Positions 51,031 to 60,900 of a stretch of DNA of 64,000 nucleotides are shown here, piece by piece. The stretch is taken from assembly GCF_003123745.1 (NCBI RefSeq), contig NZ_QETB01000008.1:1-64000 (forward strand), given 5' to 3'. The notes beneath the pieces are model-generated. The model made no database searches, had not been told where the DNA came from, and saw only the letters and a program-made list of their open reading frames with translations. The position numbers were made by a program, and so were the translations under genes. Each line of letters opens with the position of its first letter. Within the stretch, counting starts at the first letter, position 1. The stretch comes from Ancrocorticia populi (lineage in GTDB: Bacteria > Actinomycetota > Actinomycetes > Actinomycetales > Actinomycetaceae).

Positions 51031-51161
51031 GGGGCCAGTCTAGGGCGGGCTGGGGCCATATAAACAGATCTCTATTCGATCAGTGAACGGCCCAGCCTAA
51101 TGGAGTTGGCTGGCGCTTTGGGGTGGTGGAGGGCCGTGGGAGACTTAAGGCAGGAGGTTCG

Positions 51162-53147
51162 ATGAAGGTAGAAGAATTGCTCGATCATCTAGATCCCGAG
51201 CAGCGTGAGGTGGCGAGGAGCTTGAACGGTCCGGTGTGCGTTCGGGCCGGAGCAGGCACTGGCAAGACCCGCGCGATTACCTACCGCATCGCTTACGGCG
51301 TGCATTCGGGGGCATTTGCTCCAGGTCATGTTCTTGCGGTTACCTTTACCTCGCGGGCAGCGGGGGAGCTGCGCTCGCGATTGCGGGATCTGGGGGTGAG
51401 CGGCGTGTCCGCTCAAACCTTCCATGCGGCGGCCCTGCGTCAGCTCTCCTTCTTCTGGGGGACCGCGGTGGGAGGGACCATCCCTCCCATTGCCGAGCAC
51501 AAGGTTGCCTTGGTTTCTCAGGCGGCAAGCGAGCTGGGCATGCCCGTTGATCGGGTCGCGGTTCGGGATCTGGCGGCGGAAATCGAGTGGGCGAAGGTTT
51601 CGCTGGTCTCACCTGACAACTACGTGGAACGTGCCGCAAGCGCTGGCCACGGTGAGATCGCAGGGCATTCTCCCCATGAGATCCCGGCTCTCCTAAGGCT
51701 GTATGAGGATGTCAAGACGGAACGCCACGTTATTGATTTCGAGGATGTTCTTCTTCTTCTCGTGGGAATTATGCTGGATCGCCCCGACGTGGCGCGCCAA
51801 ATCCGGGATCAGTACCGCCACTTCGTGGTGGACGAGTTCCAGGACGTTTCCCCGCTCCAGCACCGATTGCTCCAGTTGTGGTTGGGGGATCGCAAGGAAC
51901 TTTGCGTGGTGGGGGACGTCTCGCAGACGATTTACTCCTTCACGGGCGCACGCTCGCACTATCTGGCACGGTTCACCGAGGAGTTTCCCAAGGCCAGAGT
52001 AATCGAACTCAATCGGGACTACCGGTCCACTCCACAGATCGTTGAGGCCGCCAATCAGGTGATCGCTGCCGACCGTTCCGAGGGGGCGGTGAGCCTGTCC
52101 TCTCAGCTACCTTCCTCCGTTCCAGTGCAGTGGAAAGAGTACCCGGACGATGAAGGCGAGGCCTCCGGCATCGTCGGCGAGATCCTGACCCTCAAAGAAC
52201 AGGGCATCCCGCTTCAAGACATGGCGATTCTGTACCGCACCAACGCACAGTCTGCCCAGTTTGAGGCCGCTTTGGCTCAGGCGGGGGTTGGATACTCTGT
52301 GCGCGGCTCCGAACGCTTCTTCTCGCGGCGCGAGGTGCGCGAGGCGATGGTGGCAATGCGGGCGGCGGCCCGCTCGGGAGCCGAGGGCGATCTGCCCAAC
52401 GTTGTGCGCACCGTGCTGCGGCAGATGGGATGGCGTGATGAGGCGCCGGATCAAGCCGGTGCAGCCCGTGAGCGGTGGGACGCGCTCAACGCTCTGCTCT
52501 CACTCGCCAAGGAGATGCAGGCGAAGCGCGGGGCTGGAATCACCGAGTTCGTGCAGGAGCTCGAAGAGCGAGCACTCATGCAAAACGCTCCGGAGATGGA
52601 CGGCGTGACCCTCTCCTCCCTCCACGCAGCAAAGGGTTTGGAATGGGAAGCCGTGTTCTTGGCCGGGATGAGCGAGGGGCTCATGCCTATCTCGTTGGCC
52701 AAGGGTGAGGAAGGCACGGCTGAAGAGCGCCGGCTGCTTTACGTGGGGATTACCCGGGCGAAGCAGCACCTTCAGGTCTCCTATGCCAAGGGCAACGGCT
52801 CCCGCGCTAACCGCAAGGTGACACGGTTCTTGGACGGCATCTGGCCGGCACCGGAGAAGAAGGTATCACGCACTACGGACTACCGGCGCAGGAAGGCCCA
52901 AGCGCGTACCGACTTTACGAGGGACCACCCCGAAGATGTAGAACTACTGGAGCGCCTGGTCCAATGGCGCAGCGCCAAGGCAACCCAATTGGAGCGCCCG
53001 GCCTACACCGTTTTCCATGACACAACACTTAGGGCCATCGCGATTGCCAAGCCAGCCGGTATTCAGCAGCTCGGACGGATCAAGGGAATTGGCTCCACAA
53101 AACTCGAGGCATGGGGCGAGGAAGTTCTAGATATCGTCAACGGATAG
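51162..53147 (+). CDS. uvrD2: ATP-dependent DNA helicase UvrD2 with HRDC domain
   Basis: Superfamily 1A 3'-5' helicase of DNA repair. The 661-residue protein has Walker A AGAGTGKT (29-36), the Walker B-type VVDEFQD (Asp224-Glu225), the motif GDVSQTIYSFTGA, and the motif V/VI stretches LSSLHAAKGLEW and LLYVGITRAK. The last 80 residues form an HRDC domain (IQQLGRIKGIGSTKLEAWGEE). The tetracysteine zinc motif linking the two parts in mycobacterial UvrD2 is missing. The ATG has CAGGAGG 5-6 nt upstream. The 3' end overlaps the convergent gene by 21 bases. Confidence 0.92.
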   Translation: MKVEELLDHLDPEQREVARSLNGPVCVRAGAGTGKTRAITYRIAYGVHSGAFAPGHVLAVTFTSRAAGELRSRLRDLGVSGVSAQTFHAAALRQLSFFWGTAVGGTIPPIAEHKVALVSQAASELGMPVDRVAVRDLAAEIEWAKVSLVSPDNYVERAASAGHGEIAGHSPHEIPALLRLYEDVKTERHVIDFEDVLLLLVGIMLDRPDVARQIRDQYRHFVVDEFQDVSPLQHRLLQLWLGDRKELCVVGDVSQTIYSFTGARSHYLARFTEEFPKARVIELNRDYRSTPQIVEAANQVIAADRSEGAVSLSSQLPSSVPVQWKEYPDDEGEASGIVGEILTLKEQGIPLQDMAILYRTNAQSAQFEAALAQAGVGYSVRGSERFFSRREVREAMVAMRAAARSGAEGDLPNVVRTVLRQMGWRDEAPDQAGAARERWDALNALLSLAKEMQAKRGAGITEFVQELEERALMQNAPEMDGVTLSSLHAAKGLEWEAVFLAGMSEGLMPISLAKGEEGTAEERRLLYVGITRAKQHLQVSYAKGNGSRANRKVTRFLDGIWPAPEKKVSRTTDYRRRKAQARTDFTRDHPEDVELLERLVQWRSAKATQLERPAYTVFHDTTLRAIAIAKPAGIQQLGRIKGIGSTKLEAWGEEVLDIVNG

Positions 53148-54170
53148 CTCCGGGCCCTCAACCGCTCGAAGCTGAGACCGCTGGCCCGCAGCGGCGGGTA
53201 ACGCGCTCGTCAAGGCGTTCACCATGGCCGCGTAAGACGTACACCCGCAGCGCGGGTGAGGCGGGTGAGAAGCGAGGAACGGAAACGTGGGCAGCGGCGG
53301 CACCCTCCACTGGGAATCATGGAGGGGATTACCGTGACCATCGAGCAGGCTGAGTATCGTGCGGGCCGCGATGCTGGCCGAAAGATCGCGGGTATCGCTG
53401 CTCAGATGGGGAGGAGAACCGGCCCGCGCCTGCGCCGCCAGAAAGCCCCATGCATCGTCCTGCTCAAGGCGGCTCTCGTGGAGACAACTCGCGCACACCG
53501 ATCGGTGTGGTTCTACAAGTGGGCCCACACAGGTATCGATATCCTCCGTCCACGCCAGCAGGTGCGGGATGTCCTCTTCCATCCAACGTTCCGTGGCCGA
53601 GGCAAGGATGAGCCGTGAACCCGTCACCACCGCAACGTCTGGTGTGCCATCGCCTGTCACATCCACGTGGGGAGAGTACTGGCGTAGTAGCGTTGTCATT
53701 GCCCGCGTCCGTGACAAGCCATCCCATCGGGGCCACATCAGCGGGTGGTCCAGTCGCGAAACCGCAGCCCCGTCAGCGAAACTGAGATGCGAGATGCCGT
53801 TTTCTGCGAGCTTGAGCGCGATTGCGGTTCCGAGCGCGTCAAGATTATCGATGTGCACTCGCCACACGGTCCTGTCATTGGTGGCATTGTGCCGGGTAGG
53901 AGCCGGCGCATCGGTTCCTTCGAGAAGCCCGGCCCGGGCGAGCATTCCGAGAATCTCCGCCAACCGGGAAGAACTCATGCCGTACGCTTCGGCCACCGGG
54001 TGGAGCTCCGTGACGGTCCGCTCCTGAGTAAGGAGTGAGACGAATTCCTGCTCTTGGTGCGTCAGCCCCTCGATGATCGCGCCGACCCTTGGATCCAGGC
54101 CCACTTGGATCGTGTCGCGATCGCGCCAGTAGACGCCCAACTCCGGGATAATCCGCATCTGTTCCCCCAC
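53127..54170 (-). CDS. Orphan cyclodehydratase-like (ThiF/TOMM-type) protein
   Basis: Protein of 347 residues related to the E1/ThiF-like part of TOMM cyclodehydratases. The N terminus resembles a peptide-binding winged-helix domain (residues 1-90). The middle lacks a clear GxGxxG nucleotide motif. It has the family stretch VGPLVEPHRSVCASCLHESR, and a second Cys pair in PRCGCTSYA, which together could bind zinc. No precursor peptide, dehydrogenase or YcaO gene is nearby. I recall a similar gene next to uvrD2 in mycobacteria, so it is probably a conserved actinobacterial protein with its own role rather than a RiPP enzyme. GTG start assumed; ATG at 54158 possible. Confidence 0.65.
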   Translation of the reverse strand: MGEQMRIIPELGVYWRDRDTIQVGLDPRVGAIIEGLTHQEQEFVSLLTQERTVTELHPVAEAYGMSSSRLAEILGMLARAGLLEGTDAPAPTRHNATNDRTVWRVHIDNLDALGTAIALKLAENGISHLSFADGAAVSRLDHPLMWPRWDGLSRTRAMTTLLRQYSPHVDVTGDGTPDVAVVTGSRLILASATERWMEEDIPHLLAWTEDIDTCVGPLVEPHRSVCASCLHESRLEQDDAWGFLAAQARAGSPPHLSSDTRDLSASIAARTILSLLDGHGNPLHDSQWRVPPLPTFPFLASHPPHPRCGCTSYAAMVNALTSALPAAAGQRSQLRAVEGPELSVDDI

Positions 54171-54350
54171 ATCACGTCCTGATGATCTGAAGGCTAGACC
54201 GCTGGTGCTACCGCGAGGCAGTTTTCTCCCCAGCTGTGCATAGGTTCAGCGTCCGGCATCAATCTGTGATAGGCGCTCGCCATACAGGGCCATTCCCCAG
54301 TTTTGACGCAATCCCGGGAGCAGGTTGATCGGGGGTGGGTTGCTCGATAG

Positions 54351-55823
54351 CTATGAGTTGGCGGGCTGCTCGGGTGGGGTGTTGCCGTCGTCGCCCTTAT
54401 CCTCGGACGTACCGGTATCCCCAAACTCGCCCTTATCCTCGGACTCGGGGGACCCTTCGCCGAAGGCGGGCTCGTGCGGGGCCTCGGAATCGGTGCCGCC
54501 CAGGAGCTCCTCCAAGAAGGCGTCCAGTTCGGCCTCAACCTCACTCGGCTCGGACATTTCGAAAAAGGACTCAGGTTCTTCGAGATGGTCAGCAGTGGGC
54601 AGAAGATCTGGGTGAGACCACAGGTGATCCCGCTCCTCCATACCCAAACGGTCCAGCGCCATACGCCAGAACGCCGCCGCCTCACGAATCTTACGCGGCT
54701 TGAGGTCCAGCCCAACGAGTGATCCGAACACGAGATTTACCGGAGAATTCGTGGCGGAGCGACGTGAGAACATTTCGCCAAGCGGGACGGCATGGGGGAG
54801 TTGGGCCGCTACGGCTCGCGCGGAAACGGCGCTCACCCAGCCCTCAACAAGCGAGAGTATGTGTTCGAGGCGGGCCAGAGACGCTTCCTGTGAGGGTGTA
54901 TCGCTCGGAGTAAACAGGTTCCCGAGGTCCAGATTCTGCATGCTGTCCGGGGTGAAGTTCATCCCGCGCACTTGTTCCTCGATCGATTCCGTGTCGATCT
55001 CAATCTCTCTGGCGTAGGCCGCCACGGTGTCCAGTACCTGACGGCGCAACCACGGCACGCGGGAGTACAGCCGTGCCGCTGCCTGCTCGCGCACTGCAAC
55101 GAAAAGGAGAACCTCGTTCTCTTCCGCGTCAAGGTCGCGGCCGAATTCGGTCACATTCGAGGGCACGAGCGCAGCAGTTTCGCCTTCAACCAGGGGAAGT
55201 CCTGCATCCGACGTACCGAAGGCCTGAGACGCCAGCTCTGCCAGCCCGGACCCAAACTGCATCCCGAGGACCGAGGAAATCATGGACTCCATCATCTGAG
55301 AGGGGTCCCCGCCCATCAGGTTCTTTAGCTCGTCCGGGGCGTGCTCCATCTGCTCGCTCATCGTGGCGATGAATGCGCGCGAAATGTTCTCACCCACCGG
55401 CTCCACGAGGCGCCTAAAGGTGGGGAGCGTGTGTGCGAGCCAATCCAGCCGATTCCACGCCTGACTCGGGCCCCCGCACGGATCGATATCCGTTGCCGGG
55501 TCCAGCCACAGATTGGCAGTTTGAAGACTTGAGCGTGCCTGATCACCCTCGGTTGTGGAAAGTGAATCGTAGTGATCGCGTTGGATCGTTTCGCGAGCCA
55601 CCTGCTCTGCGATCTTCCAATTGACCGGCCCCTCGCCCGAGGAACCGAGCATTGCACGCACCTGAGAAACGACCTGATTGAAGTTGGCGGGGTCCATCAT
55701 CTGCTGCATCTGCTCACCCGGATCAATGCCCTGGCTCCGCATTTGCCCGATGATCTGTTCGGCGGCTTCGTCCCCCAAGACCGCCCGGAGCATCTTCTCC
55801 CACTGATCAGAGTTTTCGCTCAT
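54351..55823 (-). CDS. DUF2342 protein (zinc-metalloprotease-like fold)
   Basis: Actinobacterial protein of 490 residues of unknown function. It has the DUF2342 features: a long N-terminal helical region, VNWKIAEQVARE, then FVAVREQAAARLYSRVPWLR and HILSLVEGWVSAVSARA. Annotated family members are called zinc-dependent metalloproteases, but here the REQAAARLY helix has no histidine, so the usual HExxH site is absent. The last 60 residues are acidic. A strong AAGGAGG site precedes the ATG. It is divergent from the PDZ-Lon gene. Confidence 0.82.
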   Translation of the reverse strand: MSENSDQWEKMLRAVLGDEAAEQIIGQMRSQGIDPGEQMQQMMDPANFNQVVSQVRAMLGSSGEGPVNWKIAEQVARETIQRDHYDSLSTTEGDQARSSLQTANLWLDPATDIDPCGGPSQAWNRLDWLAHTLPTFRRLVEPVGENISRAFIATMSEQMEHAPDELKNLMGGDPSQMMESMISSVLGMQFGSGLAELASQAFGTSDAGLPLVEGETAALVPSNVTEFGRDLDAEENEVLLFVAVREQAAARLYSRVPWLRRQVLDTVAAYAREIEIDTESIEEQVRGMNFTPDSMQNLDLGNLFTPSDTPSQEASLARLEHILSLVEGWVSAVSARAVAAQLPHAVPLGEMFSRRSATNSPVNLVFGSLVGLDLKPRKIREAAAFWRMALDRLGMEERDHLWSHPDLLPTADHLEEPESFFEMSEPSEVEAELDAFLEELLGGTDSEAPHEPAFGEGSPESEDKGEFGDTGTSEDKGDDGNTPPEQPANS

Positions 55824-55952
55824 GACGCCTCCTTCATTCTCCAGCCTCTAGCCTACTGGTCACGGAGAACATCGTGCACCTGATACGCCGAGGGCGTGAC
55901 ATCCACTGAGAACGTCTGGTGAATTCACAGTTCGATGCGGCATGATGGCACC

Positions 55953-57056
55953 GTGCTCAAACAACGTCGCCTCTACATCTCCGGTGGAATCTTCGGACTC
56001 GCGGCCTGTGTCTCGCTCGTGTTGCCCGGATCTTTCATGATCGAGCAGGCCGGCCCAGCCCTTGACGTAACCGGGGATGTAGATGGCGTCCAGCTCCTCG
56101 ATATCTCCGGGACGGATACCTATTCTTCCGATACTCAGCTCTATATGACCACCGTGAGCGCTTTTGGAAATGCGGATTACGGGGTGTCCGGCGCGCAAGC
56201 GCTTCTTGCCCTCGGTTCGGCCGAGCAGCAGCTCATCCCCGTCCGCGCCATGTACGCCAAGGAAGAATCTGCCAGCGATGTGGACGAACGCAACGCCGCA
56301 ATGATGACAAGCTCGCAGGATTCAGGAACCGTTGCGGGGCTGGAGGCCGCGGGCATGGAGGTGCCGATGACTCTCGTGGTTGCCGGCACGGACGAAGCAT
56401 CGGGCGCCGCTGACAAGCTTGCCGAAAACGATGTCCTCACCAGTATCGAGGTTGACGGCACTACCACCGAGATCACCACATTTTCGGATCTTTCCGCGGT
56501 TCTCCGGGACGCCCCAGCGGGAACCGACGTGACCGTGGGGTTCACCCGGGACGGCACGGCCAAGGAGGCGACCTTCGCCACGCAGGCCTACGAAACGGAC
56601 AACACCGGCTGGGATCAGCCCGGCTCACGGCTGGGTGTTTACCTCACGCCGAGCGATCTGGAATTCCCCGTGGATGTCACTTACGGAGTTGAGAACATTG
56701 GGGGGCCATCGGCCGGTACGATGTTTGCGCTCGCGATCTACGATGATCTCACGGAGGGATCGCTGGGAGGCGACTCCAAGATCGCTGGCACCGGGACCAT
56801 GTCCTTCGCCGGTGAGGTCGGAGCCATCGGCGGCGTTCAGCACAAGATGGTGGGTGCCGCTTCCGAGGGCGCCGAATACTTCCTCTCTCCGGCTACGAAT
56901 TGTGCGGAAACCGTTGGCTACGAGCCCGCTGGCATGGAGGTCTTCTCGATCCGGACGCTTCAGGACGCGATCGATGCCACTGAAGCGATCGGCGCGGGGG
57001 ATACGAGTTCGTTGACCACCTGTGCGCAGGTCGCTGCCGATTCGCCAGAGAATTAA
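55953..57056 (+). CDS. Membrane-anchored PDZ/Lon-type serine protease
   Basis: Protein of 367 residues with one N-terminal membrane helix (about 8-30), a PDZ-like region (about 140-210) and a C-terminal Lon (S16) catalytic domain with the Ser253/Lys298 dyad in GGPSAGTMF and GGVQHKMVG. It lacks an ATPase domain, so it acts without ATP outside the membrane. GTG 55953 has a CATGAT hexamer (55941-55946) 6 nt upstream and no ribosome site, so a leaderless start is likely; an in-frame ATG at 55935 is the alternative. Confidence 0.86.
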   Translation: MLKQRRLYISGGIFGLAACVSLVLPGSFMIEQAGPALDVTGDVDGVQLLDISGTDTYSSDTQLYMTTVSAFGNADYGVSGAQALLALGSAEQQLIPVRAMYAKEESASDVDERNAAMMTSSQDSGTVAGLEAAGMEVPMTLVVAGTDEASGAADKLAENDVLTSIEVDGTTTEITTFSDLSAVLRDAPAGTDVTVGFTRDGTAKEATFATQAYETDNTGWDQPGSRLGVYLTPSDLEFPVDVTYGVENIGGPSAGTMFALAIYDDLTEGSLGGDSKIAGTGTMSFAGEVGAIGGVQHKMVGAASEGAEYFLSPATNCAETVGYEPAGMEVFSIRTLQDAIDATEAIGAGDTSSLTTCAQVAADSPEN

Positions 57057-57094
57057 CGCCGACGACGTTTCCTCCCGCACGCTCCAAGCGCGCT

Positions 57095-57149
57095 AAGCAC
57101 GTACTCCTGTACGTGCTTTCCCCGAGGATTGACGCAATCTCGGGTTTTT
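57095..57149 (+). terminator. Terminator pair after PDZ-Lon gene
   Basis: A 9-bp hairpin (57095-57103 with 57110-57118) is followed by a second hairpin (57121-57131 with 57135-57144, one bulge) ending in TTTTT at 57145-57149. The second is a classical intrinsic terminator. Confidence 0.8.
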
Positions 57150-57161
57150 CTCATTACCCGG

Positions 57162-57698
57162 TTACTCGAAGGTGTGGCGCAATGCCTCCACCAGCTCCGG
57201 CACCAAGTCCACTGACCCCAGCACCGAATCATCCGCATCAAACGATTTCATTCGCAACGCACACCACGATTCGCCACTGCGCATCACGCCAACTGCCATC
57301 CGGACGTCCTCGCGGCGCTCGTCGGTTGCCAAGAATTGTTCGGCTTCCGCCGGATCGGTCGGAATATCGGCCTCGGCCTCCGGCGGCAGCGTGATCCGCT
57401 CGCAAGTGACGGCAGCGCCGGCCACGCCCTCTGGCCATGCAAGCTGAGCGAGTAGTGACTCAACCGAATCGGCGGGTGGGAGTTCCTCCTGCTCAACGGA
57501 GAAGAGGGATTCTTCGCTTTCCGCCGCATTGAGCGAGACATCGGCGGGCAGCTCCTCGGAAAGCTCAGGATGATCGGCCAGCGCCTCGGCGCTCCGGATC
57601 AGAGCGAATACTCTGATCGGGCCATCCCAGCCATACCCGGCAACGTAATGCTCGATCTCTCGGACTGCTTCTTTGATGGATTCTTGGCGTGTAGTCAC
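57162..57698 (-). CDS. Conserved actinobacterial protein, PPA1309-like
   Basis: Protein of 178 residues, acidic, soluble, without a known fold motif. Features such as EIEHYVAGYGWDGPIRVFALIRSAEAL at the start and ESWCALRMKSFD near the end match a family usually called PPA1309-like and found beside the UPF0182 gene. Role unknown. GTG start; it is divergent from the UPF0182 gene and shares a 231-base control region with it. Confidence 0.72.
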   Translation of the reverse strand: MTTRQESIKEAVREIEHYVAGYGWDGPIRVFALIRSAEALADHPELSEELPADVSLNAAESEESLFSVEQEELPPADSVESLLAQLAWPEGVAGAAVTCERITLPPEAEADIPTDPAEAEQFLATDERREDVRMAVGVMRSGESWCALRMKSFDADDSVLGSVDLVPELVEALRHTFE

Positions 57699-57864
57699 CC
57701 AGCAATCTTCTCATGATTGCGTGAGGGTTGCGTGAGGAGATGGGTTTCGTCGTTGTCGGAAAAAATTGAGTACTTGCCCACTGTAACGGCGGTGTGGCGG
57801 CGAAAACTTTGGAACCGGCTCCTTACGTGGAGTATGGCTGCCTGTGAAATGGGCGCTGAGTCGG

Positions 57865-57878
57865 CTAGATTTATCTAG
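57865..57878. promoter_or_regulatory. Palindrome in UPF0182 promoter region
   Basis: CTAGAT/ATCTAG arms of 6 bp around TT. It overlaps TAGATT (57866-57871), a possible -10 for the UPF0182 gene. A related palindrome with the same GATTTATC centre lies at 62823-62838. Confidence 0.35.
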
Positions 57879-57929
57879 AGTGGCGCAGGTTTTGTGCCCA
57901 GTACGTAACGACACCAATGAGGTAACGGC

Positions 57930-60900
57930 TTGTCTACATCTACCGCGCCAGATCCGCGGCGTCCACAAAGGTCGGGCAATAGCTCGGGATTTGGAAACGT
58001 CTTCATCCCCACGCTTATCGTTCTGGCGGTTCTTCTGTTCGCCATCACTATCTTCGCCAACGTGTGGACGGAGGTGAAGTGGTTTGATCAGCTTGATGCT
58101 GTGCGCGTGTTCTGGACCCAATGGGGTTGGGCGATCGCGCTTGGCGTGCTCGGGACATTGCTGGTTGGTCTCGTGGTGTATCTCAACCTTCGGCTCGCGC
58201 TGCCGAAGGGCGATATCGAGGATAGTTCCAGCGGTACCGCGCGGTATCGCCAGCAAGTAGAACAGCACCGGTGGCTGGTGCGGCTGGTTGTCCCGCTGGT
58301 GGTTGGTCTTATCTTCGGTGCCCCGCTAGCAGGGGAGTGGCGTACGTACGTTATGTGGCTCTACCGCACCTCTTTCGGGGAGGTAGATCCTGAGTTCGGC
58401 CAGGATGTTTCGTTCTACGTGTTCTCGTTGCCGGTGCTGCAGTCCTTGCTTTCTCTGGCTACCACCCTCATTGTGTTGGCCCTCATCGCGGCTATCGCTA
58501 TGCACTACCTGTACGGAGGAATTAGTCAGGATAACGGAAAGCTAACTTTGACGCGGCGGGCGCGAATTCACTTTGGTGTGCTCGGCGCCTTGGCATCAGT
58601 AGTTGTTGCTGGTTTCTTCTGGTTGAGCCGATACAACATGCTGTTGGCGGATAATGACAAGTTCTCCGGTGCGTCGTTCACTGACATCAATGCCTCGCTG
58701 CCAGGCCGGACCGTACTGGCGATCGTTGCTCTGCTTGTTGGTATTCTCTTTGTCTTGGCTGCCGTCAAGGGGCTGTGGAAGCTTGCTGGCACGGGCATCG
58801 CCGTTGGGCTTGTGACGATGCTGGTTGTTTCATGGGCCTACCCGGCACTTGTTCAGAACTTCCAGGTGACGCCGAACGCGGTGGAGAAGGAATCGCCTTA
58901 CATCCAGCGCAATATCGATGCAACACTGGATGCCTATGGTCTGGACGATGTTGAGACCACCACATATTCGGCGCGTACCGACGCCGAGGCTGGGCAGCTT
59001 CAAGAGGACGCGCAGGCCACGGCTCAGATCCGTTTGCTCGATCCAACCATCGTTTCCCCAACCTTTAATCAGCTCCAGCAGAATCGCCAGTACTACCAGT
59101 TTGCTGATCAGCTGGCCGTTGATCGCTACAACATCGACGATTCTGAACGCGACACGGTGATTGCCGTGCGCGAGCTGAACCTCACCGGGCTGGACGATTC
59201 CCAGCGCACCTGGGTGAACGACCACACGGTGTACACACATGGATTCGGCGTTGCGGCCGCTTACGGCAACACGTCCACCACGCGTGGCGCTCCACAGTTC
59301 TTCCAGAAGGGCATTCCGTCCACCGGCGAACTGGGGAATTACGAGCCCCGTGTGTACTTCGGACAGAACGTCCCGGAGTACTCGATCGTTGGCGCTCCAG
59401 ACAATGTGGATCCGTGGGAGATTGACTACCCGGACGACGATGCTGAGAACGGCGTTGTGTATTCGACCTACTTGGGGGATGGTGGCCCCGCGATCTCCAA
59501 CATGTTCGAAAAGCTGATGTTCTCCATCAAATTCCGTTCTACGGACATGTTCTTCTCAGACCGTGTGACCAGCGAATCACAGATCCTGTACACGCGTGAT
59601 CCTCAGGAGCGCGTTTCTAAGGTAGCTCCATACCTGACCCTCGATTCGAAGGCATATCCGGCAGTTGTGGATATGGATAATAACGAGGAAACACCTAAGC
59701 GGCTCGTGTGGATCGTGGATGCGTACACTACCTCCAATAACTATCCGTATTCGGCTCGGGCTTCACTTGAGAGTGCCACATCCGATTCGATGACGAGCAG
59801 TTCGGATGCCTTCGGGCAGCCGGAAGAAGTCAACTACATCCGTAACTCCGTCAAGGCCGTTGTAGATGCCTATGACGGCAGCGTCACGCTATATCAGTGG
59901 GACGAGGAAGATCCCGTTCTCAAGGCATGGAGCAAGATCTTCCCAGATATGCTCACGCCGGTAGATGACATGACGGGCGATCTCATGTCCCACGTGCGTT
60001 ACCCCGAGGATATGTTCAAGGTGCAGCGCACCCTGATGACTCAGTACCACGTGACTGATGCTGCCTCGTTCTACTCTGGTGGCGATTTCTGGAACGTCCC
60101 GAACGAGCCGACCGAGGGCGATACTGCTAATCCGCAGCAGCAACCGCCGTACTACCTGACGCTACAGATGCCAGAACAAGACAGTGCCGAGTTCTCGCTT
60201 TCCACTGCCTTTATTCCGGGTGGTACAACGAAGCGCAACGTCATGACAGGATTCATGGCGGCAGATGCTAATGCAGGTAACGAGGCCGGGAAGGTGCGTG
60301 ATGGCTACGGCAAGCTGAGAGTGCTCGAGCTGCCTCGCGACCTCACGGTGCCGGGGCCCGGCCAGGCACAGAACAACTTCCTGACCGATTCCACCGTCTC
60401 GCGTGAACTGAACTTGTTGCGCCAAGGCGGAACGGACGTCCAGATGGGTAACCTGCTGACTTTGCCGGTTGGCGGTGGACTCCTATACGTCCAGCCCGTC
60501 TATGTGGCCGCATCTTCCGGTACCACATACCCGTTGCTGCAGTACGTTCTGACCTCCTTCGGTGACGGCAACCCGATCGGATTCGGAGCCACCCTCGAAG
60601 AGGCACTCGATCAGACCTTCGGCGGCGATTCCGGTGCCGAGGCGGGCGATGCCGGCGTATCCGGGCAGAAGGAAGACGTGACCGGCGGCGAGACTGAAGA
60701 GCCAGATGACGAGGCCACAGCAGAGCCAACCGAGGAGCCGACGGACGAATCGACCGAGGAGCCGGCAGATGATTCCACGTCCGGACCCGTTCTGGATGCC
60801 CAGCAGCAGCTTGATACCGCCCTTTCCAAGGCCGACCAGGCGATGCAGGATTCTAGCGACGCCATGGCGAACAACGATTGGGAAGCTTACGGCAAGGCTC

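Noticed and set aside
54171-54350. Short minus-strand frame (MALYGERLSQIDAGR) before the cyclodehydratase-like gene
   Set aside because: Only 15 codons without conserved features; the gap is treated as a leader or promoter region.
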